Below, piece after piece: positions 16,956 to 25,339 of a stretch of 64,000 bases of DNA (position 1 is its first letter; every line of letters begins with the position of its first letter). Under the pieces are notes generated by a model. That model saw nothing but the letters and a program-made list of their open reading frames with translations, was not told where the DNA came from and ran no database searches. The position numbers were made by a program, and so were the translations under genes. This stretch comes from Foliimonas ilicis (GTDB taxonomy: Bacteria > Pseudomonadota > Alphaproteobacteria > Rhizobiales > Rhizobiaceae): NCBI RefSeq assembly GCF_039939195.1, contig NZ_JBDUUH010000015.1, positions 77,427 to 141,426 of the forward strand, written 5' to 3'.

Positions 16956-18217
16956 TGGATCGTCTCTCCGAGTAGCTTGTCGATTGCGTCCAGTTTTTCA
17001 CGCGCGGTTATGAGCATTGCATCCGTCTCATCCGCCTGCGCTGATTTTTGTGCCGCGGGTGCAGACAGCTCCGAGGCAGCGGCGGCTTGCGCTTCCACCT
17101 GCTCGGCAATGGAAGGCTGTGTGCTTTCTGGTGCAGCGGGCGGCGCAGGGACCCTGGCGAGCGATGCCAGGGGCGGCGGTGCGCCGGTCAGTTCCGAGGC
17201 GACGGACTTTGCCGCATCAAGCAGCTTCTTGTCGTTTTGCGAAAGGCTGTCGCGGTCGACCTTCGACAGTTTTTCGAGAATTTCATCCGAGGTGCCGGAG
17301 GTAATGGATGACAGTCCCGAATAAAGAATGGCGCGGGAGTCCACGCTCCGTTTGTCTTCATCGGGATTTTCCCGCGCTTTGCGGGATGCGAATGCGGATA
17401 ATTCCGTTATTCCCTCGATTGCGGCGCGACGCGCTATTCGCAGATAGGTGGTCTTTTTCTGTTCGGGGTTCATCAGGTCCGCGACCTGTGCGATGCCGTC
17501 GAGCGGAATTGCATCGTGAAGCTCGGCGACACCGCGCACGAAAGCGTTTGCAAACTGGCTGGCATAGGGCGACCGAAGGTAACGACTGGCATATTGCCGC
17601 GAGGAATCTATGAACCGCGCGGCGTCTTTTTGAGAGGTCGCGAGCATGATCGTGCGGCGAAGCGATGCTTCCTCGACCAATGTTCCGGTACCGAGCAGCC
17701 GCGCCTGATCGAACATGATCAGGGCCTTGGCAGGATCTTCGTTGGTCAGGACCGCACCTTTTACGAGAGCCAGAAATGCCCCGAGTTCGCGCGGCAGGAT
17801 CATCGGATCGACCGGTTCGAGCGCTGCCTGTGCCGACCTCGGATTGCCCCGTAAATAGCCGACGATCCCTTCGGATATCGTCTTGTCGGCGTCACCAAGG
17901 GTAAGATGCGAAACGGTGCGTTCCAGCGTCAGCGGATTGCCGCCGCTCATTCCATAGATCAGAAGGGCGCGAAAATTGCGCGGCTCGTCGAAGACGGCCG
18001 TGTCTGCGTCGCGGATGGTTTTGTCCGTCATTTCCAGCAGCTTCTGCTGCATGGGCAGGGCGGCATGATCGCCCGTGGCAATGCGATCCTGAACGAGCTG
18101 GAGCGAGCGGACCATCTGATAGGGCTGGAGGTGCGAGGCCTCTTCCGCCCCGGCAGGCGCCACGAATGCCATGACGGCCCCGGCAATCCCGAAAAGGCGC
18201 AGGCCGCTATGCATCAC
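16952..18217 (-). CDS. motC: Periplasmic motility protein MotC
   Basis: The 421-residue protein has an N-terminal signal peptide (about residues 1-24) and a helical repeat-like body (LQPYQMVRSLQLVQDRIATG, EPRNFRALLIYGMSGGNPLT, ITELSAFASRKARENPDEDK) matching MotC of rhizobia. MotC binds the periplasmic part of MotB and is stabilised by MotE, which is encoded at 24818. The C-terminal 100 residues are Ala/Pro/Ser-rich. It overlaps motB and fliK by 4 bases each. Confidence 0.9.
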   Translation of the reverse strand: MMHSGLRLFGIAGAVMAFVAPAGAEEASHLQPYQMVRSLQLVQDRIATGDHAALPMQQKLLEMTDKTIRDADTAVFDEPRNFRALLIYGMSGGNPLTLERTVSHLTLGDADKTISEGIVGYLRGNPRSAQAALEPVDPMILPRELGAFLALVKGAVLTNEDPAKALIMFDQARLLGTGTLVEEASLRRTIMLATSQKDAARFIDSSRQYASRYLRSPYASQFANAFVRGVAELHDAIPLDGIAQVADLMNPEQKKTTYLRIARRAAIEGITELSAFASRKARENPDEDKRSVDSRAILYSGLSSITSGTSDEILEKLSKVDRDSLSQNDKKLLDAAKSVASELTGAPPPLASLARVPAPPAAPESTQPSIAEQVEAQAAAASELSAPAAQKSAQADETDAMLITAREKLDAIDKLLGETIQ

Positions 18218-19413
18218 TCACCCGTTTCCAGAAGGATTTCGATGCGACGATTGACGTCGGCCAGCGGGTTCGAAGGCTCCTTGAGTTTACGGTCAGCGAA
18301 GCCGGCCACTTCGACGATGCGCTGTTCATTCATGCCCGAGCGCGTCAGCATGTAATAGGCCGAATGCGCGCGTGCCGTGGAAAGGCGCCAATTGTCATAG
18401 GTTTCGCTGCGGAATGGCCGCGCATCGGTGTGACCGCTGATCTTGATATTGCCCTTCTGCGTTTCAAGAATCTTGCCGATCTTTTCCATCGCGACCACGA
18501 GTTCGCGGCGCGGTACTGCAGAGCCGATTTCGTACATGCCGAAATTGAACTGATCGGTGATCGTGATGGTGACGCCTTCGGGCGTCGCGACGACGGAAAG
18601 GTTTTCCGCAACCTCCCGGTCGGCTGCCAGCGCGGTGGAAATCTGCTTGCTGATTTCCTCAGCCGCCTTCAGCGTTTCGGCAGCGGGCTTTTCGTCGGCG
18701 GCTTTGGTTCTTTCGGGTGCGGGCGGCGGCGGTGTCGGCATGCCGGTGACAGCAGCGGTTCGAACCGGCGTGTTCGGCGTTTCGTCTGCCGGTGCAGTTG
18801 CCTGCGCGTTGCCCGGTTCGAGATCGGGTGAAACCTGCTGCACCCAGAAATCGGGCGCGAATGGATCGCGATAGGATTCGCCGCCCGAAGCACCGGATGC
18901 GGGGCCGGATGTCTGCGCGCCGCCATCGCCCTTTTCGCTTATATTCTGCTTTACGCCCGTGTCGCCTGCGATTTCGGCGAGCACGGCATAGGGGTCGGTG
19001 AAAAGCCGGTCGTCGGAGTGGTTCTCGGCATCGGAAGCTTCGGTGGAATTCTGGTTTTCCTGCGGGCCGGAGGTTGCGCGCCAGTCGGTCGCTTCCTCGC
19101 CTGCGACCGGTTCGGCCGCGTCGTCATTCATGCCGACGGCGTTCGGGCCGTCGCCTATATCTTCCAGCCCTTTGCGGCTCGCATTGCGGTCGATGAGCTG
19201 TACTGGATTGAAGTAGCTGGCAACAGCGGCCTTGGTCTTTTCGTCCGAGGCACTGACGAGCCACATGACCAGAAAGAAGCACATCAGCGCAGTCATGAAG
19301 TCCGCGAAAGCGATCTTCCAGGAGCCGCCGTGATGGCCATCATCGCCGTCGCCGTAAGAGCGCCGTACGATGACGATTTCCTGCTTGATCTCTCCGTTTT
19401 CGGCGTGAATCAC
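18214..19413 (-). CDS. motB: Flagellar stator protein MotB (long rhizobial form)
   Basis: MotB begins with a short cytosolic tail and a single membrane helix (WKIAFADFMTALMCFFLVMW) in which the aspartate of ADF is the proton-binding residue. A long linker rich in Ala, Pro and acidic residues leads to an OmpA-like peptidoglycan-binding domain (KISGHTDARPFRS, YDNWRLSTARAHSAYYML). GTG at 19413 overlaps the preceding stop (GTGA) and follows GGAG, so I prefer it. An upstream in-frame GTG at 19443 would add 10 residues. Its partner MotA is encoded separately at 33017. Confidence 0.93.
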   Translation of the reverse strand: MIHAENGEIKQEIVIVRRSYGDGDDGHHGGSWKIAFADFMTALMCFFLVMWLVSASDEKTKAAVASYFNPVQLIDRNASRKGLEDIGDGPNAVGMNDDAAEPVAGEEATDWRATSGPQENQNSTEASDAENHSDDRLFTDPYAVLAEIAGDTGVKQNISEKGDGGAQTSGPASGASGGESYRDPFAPDFWVQQVSPDLEPGNAQATAPADETPNTPVRTAAVTGMPTPPPPAPERTKAADEKPAAETLKAAEEISKQISTALAADREVAENLSVVATPEGVTITITDQFNFGMYEIGSAVPRRELVVAMEKIGKILETQKGNIKISGHTDARPFRSETYDNWRLSTARAHSAYYMLTRSGMNEQRIVEVAGFADRKLKEPSNPLADVNRRIEILLETGE

Positions 19414-20036
19414 CGCAAGAACTCCGACATGGCGTCCGACCACTCGCCAAGGCGGGTTTCGAACAATTTGCCTTCAATGGTCACGGTAAGGTCAAGCGTG
19501 TCAGCTTCCGTGAAATCGATGGAACCGGCGCGCTCGGGCATGGCCCGCGCCAGGGCATCGTAAAGCGATTGCGGACCCTGAACGCGCATGCCGATCGCTT
19601 TGCCGTCGGCAAATGCGGTGCGTATGGACGCGGCAAGCATTTCGATGGAACGCTTTTGCAGATCGTCACTCAGAAACTTCGTAAGCAGGGTCGCTGCGGA
19701 AGATGTTACTATGTCGGTGATGTGGGTTTCCATCTCGACCATGCGCTGGGTCAGCAAAGCTGCGGCATCGTCGGCAAATGTCTTTTCCGCCTGACGAAGC
19801 GTCTCGGCATGGGCTTCGCGCTCTGCAAGCAGCGCTGCTTCATGCTCGCCCCTCAGGCGTTCTTCGAGTTCTGCCGTTGCGCGCGTGACTTCCGCTGCGA
19901 CGATGCCTGGAATATCAGGCTGTGCCGGAGTGTTGACCTTCAGTCTTGGTCGAACAGGTACTTCCGCGGCCTCGATGCGATGCGAAGGCGGTCTTCCAAA
20001 ATCGGGCAATGCGTCGAAAAGGGCAAGGCGTGCCAT
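19410..20036 (-). CDS. fliH: FliH-like protein (regulator of the flagellar export ATPase)
   Basis: The 208-residue cytosolic protein has a proline-rich N-terminus, a central charged coiled coil (about residues 45-100, with ELEERLRGEHEAALLAEREA) and a C-terminal globular part. This layout and its place right after fliF match FliH, which clamps FliI, and no other FliH candidate exists in the cluster. FliH sequences diverge strongly, so this is architecture plus context. Its ATG overlaps the fliF stop by one base, and motB overlaps its end. Confidence 0.6.
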   Translation of the reverse strand: MARLALFDALPDFGRPPSHRIEAAEVPVRPRLKVNTPAQPDIPGIVAAEVTRATAELEERLRGEHEAALLAEREAHAETLRQAEKTFADDAAALLTQRMVEMETHITDIVTSSAATLLTKFLSDDLQKRSIEMLAASIRTAFADGKAIGMRVQGPQSLYDALARAMPERAGSIDFTEADTLDLTVTIEGKLFETRLGEWSDAMSEFLR

Positions 20037-21661
20037 CAGGCGACAGCCTCATTGTTTGCCCATTTGCGCAGAATGGTGGCGGTGCGCTCTTCGTTCAGGT
20101 CGACCATGCGGGCGAGCCTTTCCTGCGGCGCGGGGCGCAGTTTCTGCCTGAGATCGTCAAGCGGGTTTGACGCAGGCATCGGTATGGATGCTGCCTGCCC
20201 TTCCGCACCGGCTTCGGGATTTGGAAGCGACCGCTGGACGTCTTCGAAGCTCTGTCCGGCAATCTGCGCGGGCTTTGCCAATTGCGCGACCATCGGGCGA
20301 AGACCGAAGAAGCCGAGAAGGAAGACGACCACGACGAAGGCCAATGCGTTGATCATGGTGCCGGTATGACGGCCCATGGCGTCGAGAATACCGGGGCTTG
20401 CGACTTCCACGCCGTCCAGACCGTCGATGAACTCGACTGCCGAAATGTTTATGAAATCGCCGCGCGCCTCGTTGAAGCCGGTGGCCGAGGCAACGACCCT
20501 CTGGATTTCCGCAATGCGCTGGCTGAGTTGTTCGGGCGTCGCGCCTTCGCCAAGGATTGCGGAAAGACGCTGCTGGTTCACCACTACGGAAATCGACATC
20601 TTGTTGACGCTATAGCCGCTGCTGACGGTGGCGATGCGCTTGGAATTGATTTCGTAGTTGGTCGTTTCTTCCTTGCGTTCGCTCTGCTCGGAGCTTTCCG
20701 GTCCTGTGCCTGCTGCAAGGTCGGCATTGGGAAGGTTCTGCTCGACGGTTGCGGGCGTTGCCGACGAACGCTGATTGTTGTTCTCATTGGCGCGAACCAC
20801 CTGAACCGAGCGCTCGACGCGCGATTCCGGGTCGAAGATCGTCTCTTCCATCTGGCGGCTGTCGGTGTTCACGTCTGCCTTGACACTGGCGCGGAAATTG
20901 TCGGGTCCGAGATAGGGTGACAGCGCGCGGCGGATATTGTCCTCGACCTGCGATTCGACTGTGCGCTCGATGCCGAACGAACGGCTTGCGCTGCTGTTGG
21001 AAGGATCATCGCCTGCTGCAAGCAGCGTGCCGCTGGAATCGAGAACGGTCACGTCTTCTGCGTCGAGGCCAGGCACGGCCGCGGCCACCATGTAGCGAAT
21101 GGACATCGCGCTTTTCACGGCATCGACACCAGCCGAGCGAATAACGACCGAAGCGGAAGGCTTCTGCTCATCGCGGCGGAAGTTTGCGCGTTCCGACATG
21201 ACGATGTGGACGCGCGCGGCTTTGATGCCGTTGATGGACTGGATGGTGCGGGCAATTTCGCCTTCGAGCGCGCGGACACGGGTGATCTGCTGCATGAAGG
21301 AGGTGAGGCCAAGCGAACCGACATTGTCGAATAGCTCGTAACCGGCATTCGCGCTGGTCGGCAGGCCTTTTTCGGCAAGAAGCATGCGGGCCTGTGCGGT
21401 CTGGCCTGCGGGAACAAGGACGGTCGTGCCGTCGGAAGCGACGTCGAAGCCGATGCCTGCTTCATTCAGCACAAGGCCGATCTGGTTCACGTCGGAGCGT
21501 TCGAGCCCGACATAGAGCGTCTCATAGGCTGGACGATTGAGATAAACCGATGCGACGCCGATAATGGCGAGAACCAGCGCCATAACGCCGCCCATGATAG
21601 CGAGCCTGCGCGCGCCGAAGCCCTGCAGATTATCGACGATGCGTTGTACTTGTTCCGGCAC
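20036..21661 (-). CDS. fliF: Flagellar MS-ring protein FliF
   Basis: The 541-residue protein has an N-terminal membrane helix (about residues 20-42), periplasmic ring-building motifs (YETLYVGLERSDVNQIG; GYELFDNVGSLGLTSFMQQI; RALEGEIARTIQSINGIKAA) and a second membrane helix near residues 440-460. Its C-terminal tail (NEERTATILRKWANNE) binds FliG. It starts the run through fliH-like, motB, motC and fliK. The terminator downstream of the flagellin gene lies just upstream of it, so it has its own promoter in roughly 21662-21730. Confidence 0.96.
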   Translation of the reverse strand: MPEQVQRIVDNLQGFGARRLAIMGGVMALVLAIIGVASVYLNRPAYETLYVGLERSDVNQIGLVLNEAGIGFDVASDGTTVLVPAGQTAQARMLLAEKGLPTSANAGYELFDNVGSLGLTSFMQQITRVRALEGEIARTIQSINGIKAARVHIVMSERANFRRDEQKPSASVVIRSAGVDAVKSAMSIRYMVAAAVPGLDAEDVTVLDSSGTLLAAGDDPSNSSASRSFGIERTVESQVEDNIRRALSPYLGPDNFRASVKADVNTDSRQMEETIFDPESRVERSVQVVRANENNNQRSSATPATVEQNLPNADLAAGTGPESSEQSERKEETTNYEINSKRIATVSSGYSVNKMSISVVVNQQRLSAILGEGATPEQLSQRIAEIQRVVASATGFNEARGDFINISAVEFIDGLDGVEVASPGILDAMGRHTGTMINALAFVVVVFLLGFFGLRPMVAQLAKPAQIAGQSFEDVQRSLPNPEAGAEGQAASIPMPASNPLDDLRQKLRPAPQERLARMVDLNEERTATILRKWANNEAVA

Positions 21662-21730
21662 GGATAGAATGCTCCCCGCATGATTTGCCCAATCGGACAG
21701 TAGAACGCGAAGCTTGTGCGAAAATGAAAT

Positions 21731-21759
21731 CGGGCCGCGCTCGATAAAAGCGCGGCCCG
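21731..21759. terminator. Terminator after the flagellin gene
   Basis: CGGGCCGCGCT (21731-21741) pairs perfectly with AGCGCGGCCCG (21749-21759) around a 7-base loop. Read on the minus strand it follows the flagellin stop by 33 bases and is trailed by ATTTCATTTT. It separates the flagellin unit from fliF. Confidence 0.8.
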
Positions 21760-21792
21760 AAAAGTTTGGCTAATGCCTTGTCGGCTTTCCGA

Positions 21793-22671
21793 TTAACGGA
21801 AGAGCGACAGGATCGACTGCGAGTTCTGGTTTGCGATCGACAGAGCCTGAATACCAAGCTGCTGCTGAACCTGCAGAGCCTGCAGACGGGTCGATTCCTT
21901 GTTCATGTCGGCATCGACGAGCTGGCCAACGCCCTTTTCGATGGAATCCATCAGGCTTGCAGTGAAATCCTTCTGCATGTCGATGCGGTTCTTGGCCGAG
22001 CCAAGTTCTGCAGCGCCATTAGCAAGATTTCCAGCTACGGCTTCGAGATCCGTAAGGAAGTCTGCCAGCTCGGTATCGGTGGTCGCTGCCGCAACCGTGA
22101 TAGCCATGACGTCGTCCAGAAGTCCGCCATCGCCGCCGTCTGCTGCGGTGAGGACGATGTTCGACGTATCAACTTCGATCTTGCTGACGGTCACGATGCC
22201 AGCGGAATCGCGGTTGTAGGCCGAGACAACGCTGAAGCCGGCAGGAGCGCCAGGCGTATCAGTTGCCAGAAGATTCGAGCCAGCGTAGTTGGCACCGACA
22301 GCGATACCCTTGAGCTGGTCCTGGGCGGTCTTGATTTCACCCTGGATTTTCAGCTTGTCCGCCTCGGAAGCGCCGATTGCCGAGAGAACCTTCTCTTTGA
22401 TCTGATCGACGACTTCGATGGCCTTGTTCATTGCAGTGTAGGCCGTGTCGATCTTGCCGGCGCCGAGGCCGAGAGAATCCTGAACGACGGAGTGTGCCTT
22501 GTTGTCCGAACGCATCGTGGTTGCGATCGACCAGTAAGCGGCGTTGTCCGAAGCTTCTGCAACGCGCATGCCCGTAGCGATACGGCCCTGCGTGACGGAG
22601 AGGTTCTTGTTGGTGGAGTTCAGGCTCTGGAGAGCCGTGAGAGCGGAAGAGTTGGTAAGAATGCTAGACAT
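21793..22671 (-). CDS. fliC: Flagellin
   Basis: The 292-residue protein has the two conserved flagellin ends: LTNSSALTALQSLNSTNKNL, then GRIATGMRVAEASDNAAYW at the N-terminus, and LQALQVQQQLGIQALSIANQ with the final SILSLFR at the C-terminus. The variable middle is short, as in Brucella flagellin. It is the only flagellin in the window. AGGGG lies about 9 bases before ATG 22671, which decides this start over an upstream in-frame one at 22722. It forms a one-gene unit ended by a strong terminator. FlaF, FlbT and FtcR, all encoded here, are its expected regulators. Confidence 0.97.
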   Translation of the reverse strand: MSSILTNSSALTALQSLNSTNKNLSVTQGRIATGMRVAEASDNAAYWSIATTMRSDNKAHSVVQDSLGLGAGKIDTAYTAMNKAIEVVDQIKEKVLSAIGASEADKLKIQGEIKTAQDQLKGIAVGANYAGSNLLATDTPGAPAGFSVVSAYNRDSAGIVTVSKIEVDTSNIVLTAADGGDGGLLDDVMAITVAAATTDTELADFLTDLEAVAGNLANGAAELGSAKNRIDMQKDFTASLMDSIEKGVGQLVDADMNKESTRLQALQVQQQLGIQALSIANQNSQSILSLFR

Positions 22672-22834
22672 TGTGTCTGTGCCCCTAATGACAAAATACT
22701 TGAGGGACATGCCGAATTTCATCGGCGAAGGCGGCGCGGCATCATGCCTATGATCTCAGTCGATCAACCCGTCCTTCGTGCCAGAACTTATGACGGGCAA
22801 TTCTTACCAGAATATGAATTGAATCATTCAAATC

Positions 22835-22884
22835 AGAGCATGATCCCGAAAAGTGGGGGCCGGTTTTCGGAAAAGATCATGCTT
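22835..22884. repeat. Rhizobiales-type palindromic intergenic repeat
   Basis: Two nested inverted repeats make one hairpin: GCATGATC (22838-22845) with GATCATGC (22875-22882), and CCGAAAA (22846-22852) with TTTTCGG (22864-22870). The motif of a GCATGATC palindrome around CCGAAAA is recalled as a common dispersed repeat in rhizobial genomes. It sits between fliP and the flagellin start, 3' of fliP. Confidence 0.75.
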
Positions 22885-22888
22885 CAAA

Positions 22889-23620
22889 CTAAGTGAAAGA
22901 TCGAACGAGACTGCCGACGAGCAGATTCCAGCCGTCGATGAGCACGAAAAATAGGATCTTGAAGGGCAGGGAAACGACCGTTGGCGGCAGCATCATCATG
23001 CCCATGGCCATGGTGATGGTGGCGACGATCAAATCGATAACCAGGAACGGAAGAATAATCAGAAAGCCGATTTCGAAGCCGCGTCGGATTTCCGAAATCA
23101 TGAAGGCCGGAACCAGAATGCGCAGATCGATCGAATCTTCCGAGACGGTCTGGCCGCGTTCGCGCGCCAGATCGGCGAACAATGCTAGATCCCGGTCGCG
23201 AACATGCGTCGTCATGAAGGCGCGAAACGGATCGGAGATTTGCGTCAGCGCCTGTTCCTGGGTGATTTCATTATTCATCAGCGGGCGCACGCCATTGTTC
23301 CACGCCTGATCGAAGGTCGGCGCCATGACGTAGAAGGTCATGAACAGGGACAGGCTGATCAGGATAAGATTGGCGGGCGTGGATTGCAGGCCGATGCCGG
23401 AGCGCAGGATCGAGAAAGCAATGACGAAACGCGTGAAGCTCGTCACCATGATGAGCAGGCCGGGCGCTACCGAAAGCACCGTGATCAGGCCGAACATCTG
23501 GATGATATAGCCGATGGTCGCGCCGTCGGCCTGGCCGATCGCGCTGAGATCGAGCTGCTGCGCCCGCGCGGTCGATACGCCAAGCGCGATCAGGACAGCG
23601 GTGATGCCAAGTTTTTTCAT
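22889..23620 (-). CDS. fliP: Flagellar export-gate protein FliP
   Basis: The 243-residue protein has a cleavable signal sequence (about residues 1-20) and four membrane helices. Motifs include VLSVAPGLLIMVTSFTRFVI, LRSGIGLQSTPANLILISLS and MMMLPPTVVSLPFKILFFV, all diagnostic for FliP, the core of the export gate. No fliO is visible, as often in this class. It overlaps fliL by 4 bases and ends its operon. Confidence 0.97.
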   Translation of the reverse strand: MKKLGITAVLIALGVSTARAQQLDLSAIGQADGATIGYIIQMFGLITVLSVAPGLLIMVTSFTRFVIAFSILRSGIGLQSTPANLILISLSLFMTFYVMAPTFDQAWNNGVRPLMNNEITQEQALTQISDPFRAFMTTHVRDRDLALFADLARERGQTVSEDSIDLRILVPAFMISEIRRGFEIGFLIILPFLVIDLIVATITMAMGMMMLPPTVVSLPFKILFFVLIDGWNLLVGSLVRSFT

Positions 23621-24096
23621 TCGAAAAGCAGGGTCCGGATAAAGACGTTCTTCACATGGCCATCGCTGCGGATTGCGGCGCGCTCTTCGAGATCGGCTTT
23701 CAGATGCAGGAAGCCGCTGGCCGTTTCGATCTGGTCGAGACGAACGGTGCGGATGAAGGCGAGCAAATCCTGATGGATTTCATCGACCATTTCTTGAGGC
23801 TGCGGCGCATCGAGCGCGATAGCCAGTTCCATCCTCACCCAGATGTCTTTCGGTGAGGCGATGTTTGTCGTGATCGGTTCAAGCGGCAGCACGATGCGCT
23901 TGTCGTCGATTTTTTCTTCCGGGGATGCATGAGCGACGTCGGGCGCAGGCGTTCCCGCGGGGCTGTCGATGAGGTAGGTGCCGGAAGCCCAACCCATGCC
24001 GATTGCAGCAACGGTCACGCCCAGAAGTGCCGCGATCTGGATCACCAGCGAGGGGCCTTTCGGGGAGGCGGGAGGTGCTTCTTCTGTGACGGCCAC
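23617..24096 (-). CDS. fliL: Flagellar basal-body protein FliL
   Basis: The 159-residue protein has a short cytosolic tail, one membrane helix (about residues 18-42) and a periplasmic domain (IVLPLEPITTNIASPKDIWV; VDEIHQDLLAFIRTVRLDQI; VFIRTLLFE) typical of FliL, which forms rings around stators. It lies 17 bases after flgH and overlaps fliP by 4. Confidence 0.9.
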   Translation of the reverse strand: MAVTEEAPPASPKGPSLVIQIAALLGVTVAAIGMGWASGTYLIDSPAGTPAPDVAHASPEEKIDDKRIVLPLEPITTNIASPKDIWVRMELAIALDAPQPQEMVDEIHQDLLAFIRTVRLDQIETASGFLHLKADLEERAAIRSDGHVKNVFIRTLLFE

Positions 24097-24113
24097 GAAC
24101 TTGATCCCTTGCC

Positions 24114-24821
24114 CTAGAACGGAAGAACCTGGTCGAGAAGCTGCTGCCCGTAAGGCGGCTGCTGCACTTCCGTCAGACGGCCACGCCCGCCATAAGCGAT
24201 GCGCGCCTCGGCGATGCGCTCATATGAAATCGTGTTCGATGCTTCGATGTCCTGCGGGCGAACGATGCCGGCGATGGTCAGAATGCGCATTTCCGCATTG
24301 ACCCGGACTTCCTGCGATCCCCGGATCATCAGATTTCCGTTCGGAAGCAGATCGGTGACGACTGCTGCGACGGACAGATCGATGTTTTCCGAACGCTCGG
24401 TCTTGCCGGTGCCCTTGGTCGATGTGTTCGATGCGACATCGCCATCCAGCGAACCGTCCTGCGAGACGCCGTTCCAGCCGAAATCCAGACCGAGGCCCAG
24501 CGTACGCGAAACCTTGCGGTCGCGTTCGGAATCGTTCTTGAAGCGTGCGCGGTCGTTGATGCGGATTTTCACGGTCAGGATGTCGCCGGGCGAAAGCGCG
24601 CGCGGATCGGTGAACAATTTGCTCTGGCGGTCGTCCCACAGCGAGAATTTGCGTGGTGCCTGAGGTGGCGTCTGCGGATACTGGTAAAGCGACTGCGCTG
24701 TCGGCTCCAGCCCCGAACCTACCGCCGAAAGTGCTGGCTCGCGGCCAATTTCAGCCGGATTGACGCCAGCGCAGCCCGACAGCATTGCGATTGCGATTGC
24801 GATTGAAGCTTTGCGCATCAT
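24114..24821 (-). CDS. flgH: Flagellar L-ring lipoprotein FlgH
   Basis: The 235-residue protein starts with a lipoprotein signal ending MLSGCAG, where the cysteine is lipidated. It carries the L-ring core (SLWDDRQSKLFTDPRALSPG; ILTVKIRINDRARFKND; GNLMIRGSQEVRVNAEMR; RPQDIEASNTISYERIAEAR). It forms the outer-membrane ring with the FlgI P-ring. ATG at 24821 overlaps the motE stop (ATGA), deciding against the long upstream in-frame extension. Confidence 0.95.
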   Translation of the reverse strand: MMRKASIAIAIAMLSGCAGVNPAEIGREPALSAVGSGLEPTAQSLYQYPQTPPQAPRKFSLWDDRQSKLFTDPRALSPGDILTVKIRINDRARFKNDSERDRKVSRTLGLGLDFGWNGVSQDGSLDGDVASNTSTKGTGKTERSENIDLSVAAVVTDLLPNGNLMIRGSQEVRVNAEMRILTIAGIVRPQDIEASNTISYERIAEARIAYGGRGRLTEVQQPPYGQQLLDQVLPF

Positions 24822-25339
24822 GTCGGGTCCTGCGTCCGCGCCGCGGCGACCATGATGGTCGTGACCGTGGCGGCGGCCTTTCGTTCCATTTCGTTGAGAA
24901 TGACGCTCGCCTGTCTCGTTTCGAGCTTCATCAATATGCCTGCGGCGACTTCCGCGTTGAGTTCGGCAAGCCGTTCGGCGGCAGCGTCCGGCTTCATTCT
25001 TGCGTAGATCGCGACGACGCCGTCCTGCGCTTTTGCGAGGAAATCCTCGCGGCGTTTCAGCCAATCCTCATATTCGGCGCGCTTTTCTTCGAGCACCTGC
25101 ATGCGCTGGTCGATGTCTTCCTGAAGCTTCTTCAGTTCCATCGCCTGGAGCGAATAGCGCCGGTCGCGCGCGGCGTCGGCAATGTTGGTGCAGAAGCGGC
25201 GAACGTCGTCGGACATTTCGACCGGTGCCTCGGAAATCAGTTCCGATTGCGCGACCGCGTGGGAGGTGCAGAGCAAGGTGCCGAGCGCTGCTGCGCGGAT
25301 GAGGTTGGTGGCTGCTTTTGCGGGATCGAAAACCATCAT
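24818..25339 (-). CDS. motE: MotC chaperone MotE
   Basis: The 173-residue protein has a signal peptide (about residues 10-31), a coiled coil (QAMELKKLQEDIDQRMQVLE and onward) and a C-terminal MgtE-N-like helical domain (AIYARMKPDAAAERLAELNA; GILMKLETRQASVILNEME). This matches MotE of Sinorhizobium, a periplasmic chaperone specific for MotC. It overlaps flgI upstream and flgH downstream by 4 bases each. Confidence 0.88.
   Translation of the reverse strand: MMVFDPAKAATNLIRAAALGTLLCTSHAVAQSELISEAPVEMSDDVRRFCTNIADAARDRRYSLQAMELKKLQEDIDQRMQVLEEKRAEYEDWLKRREDFLAKAQDGVVAIYARMKPDAAAERLAELNAEVAAGILMKLETRQASVILNEMERKAAATVTTIMVAAARTQDPT

Noticed and set aside
24822..25064. 81-residue N-terminal extension of FlgH
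   Set aside because: It would run through motE in another frame and bury the lipoprotein signal; ATG 24821 with the ATGA overlap is much better.
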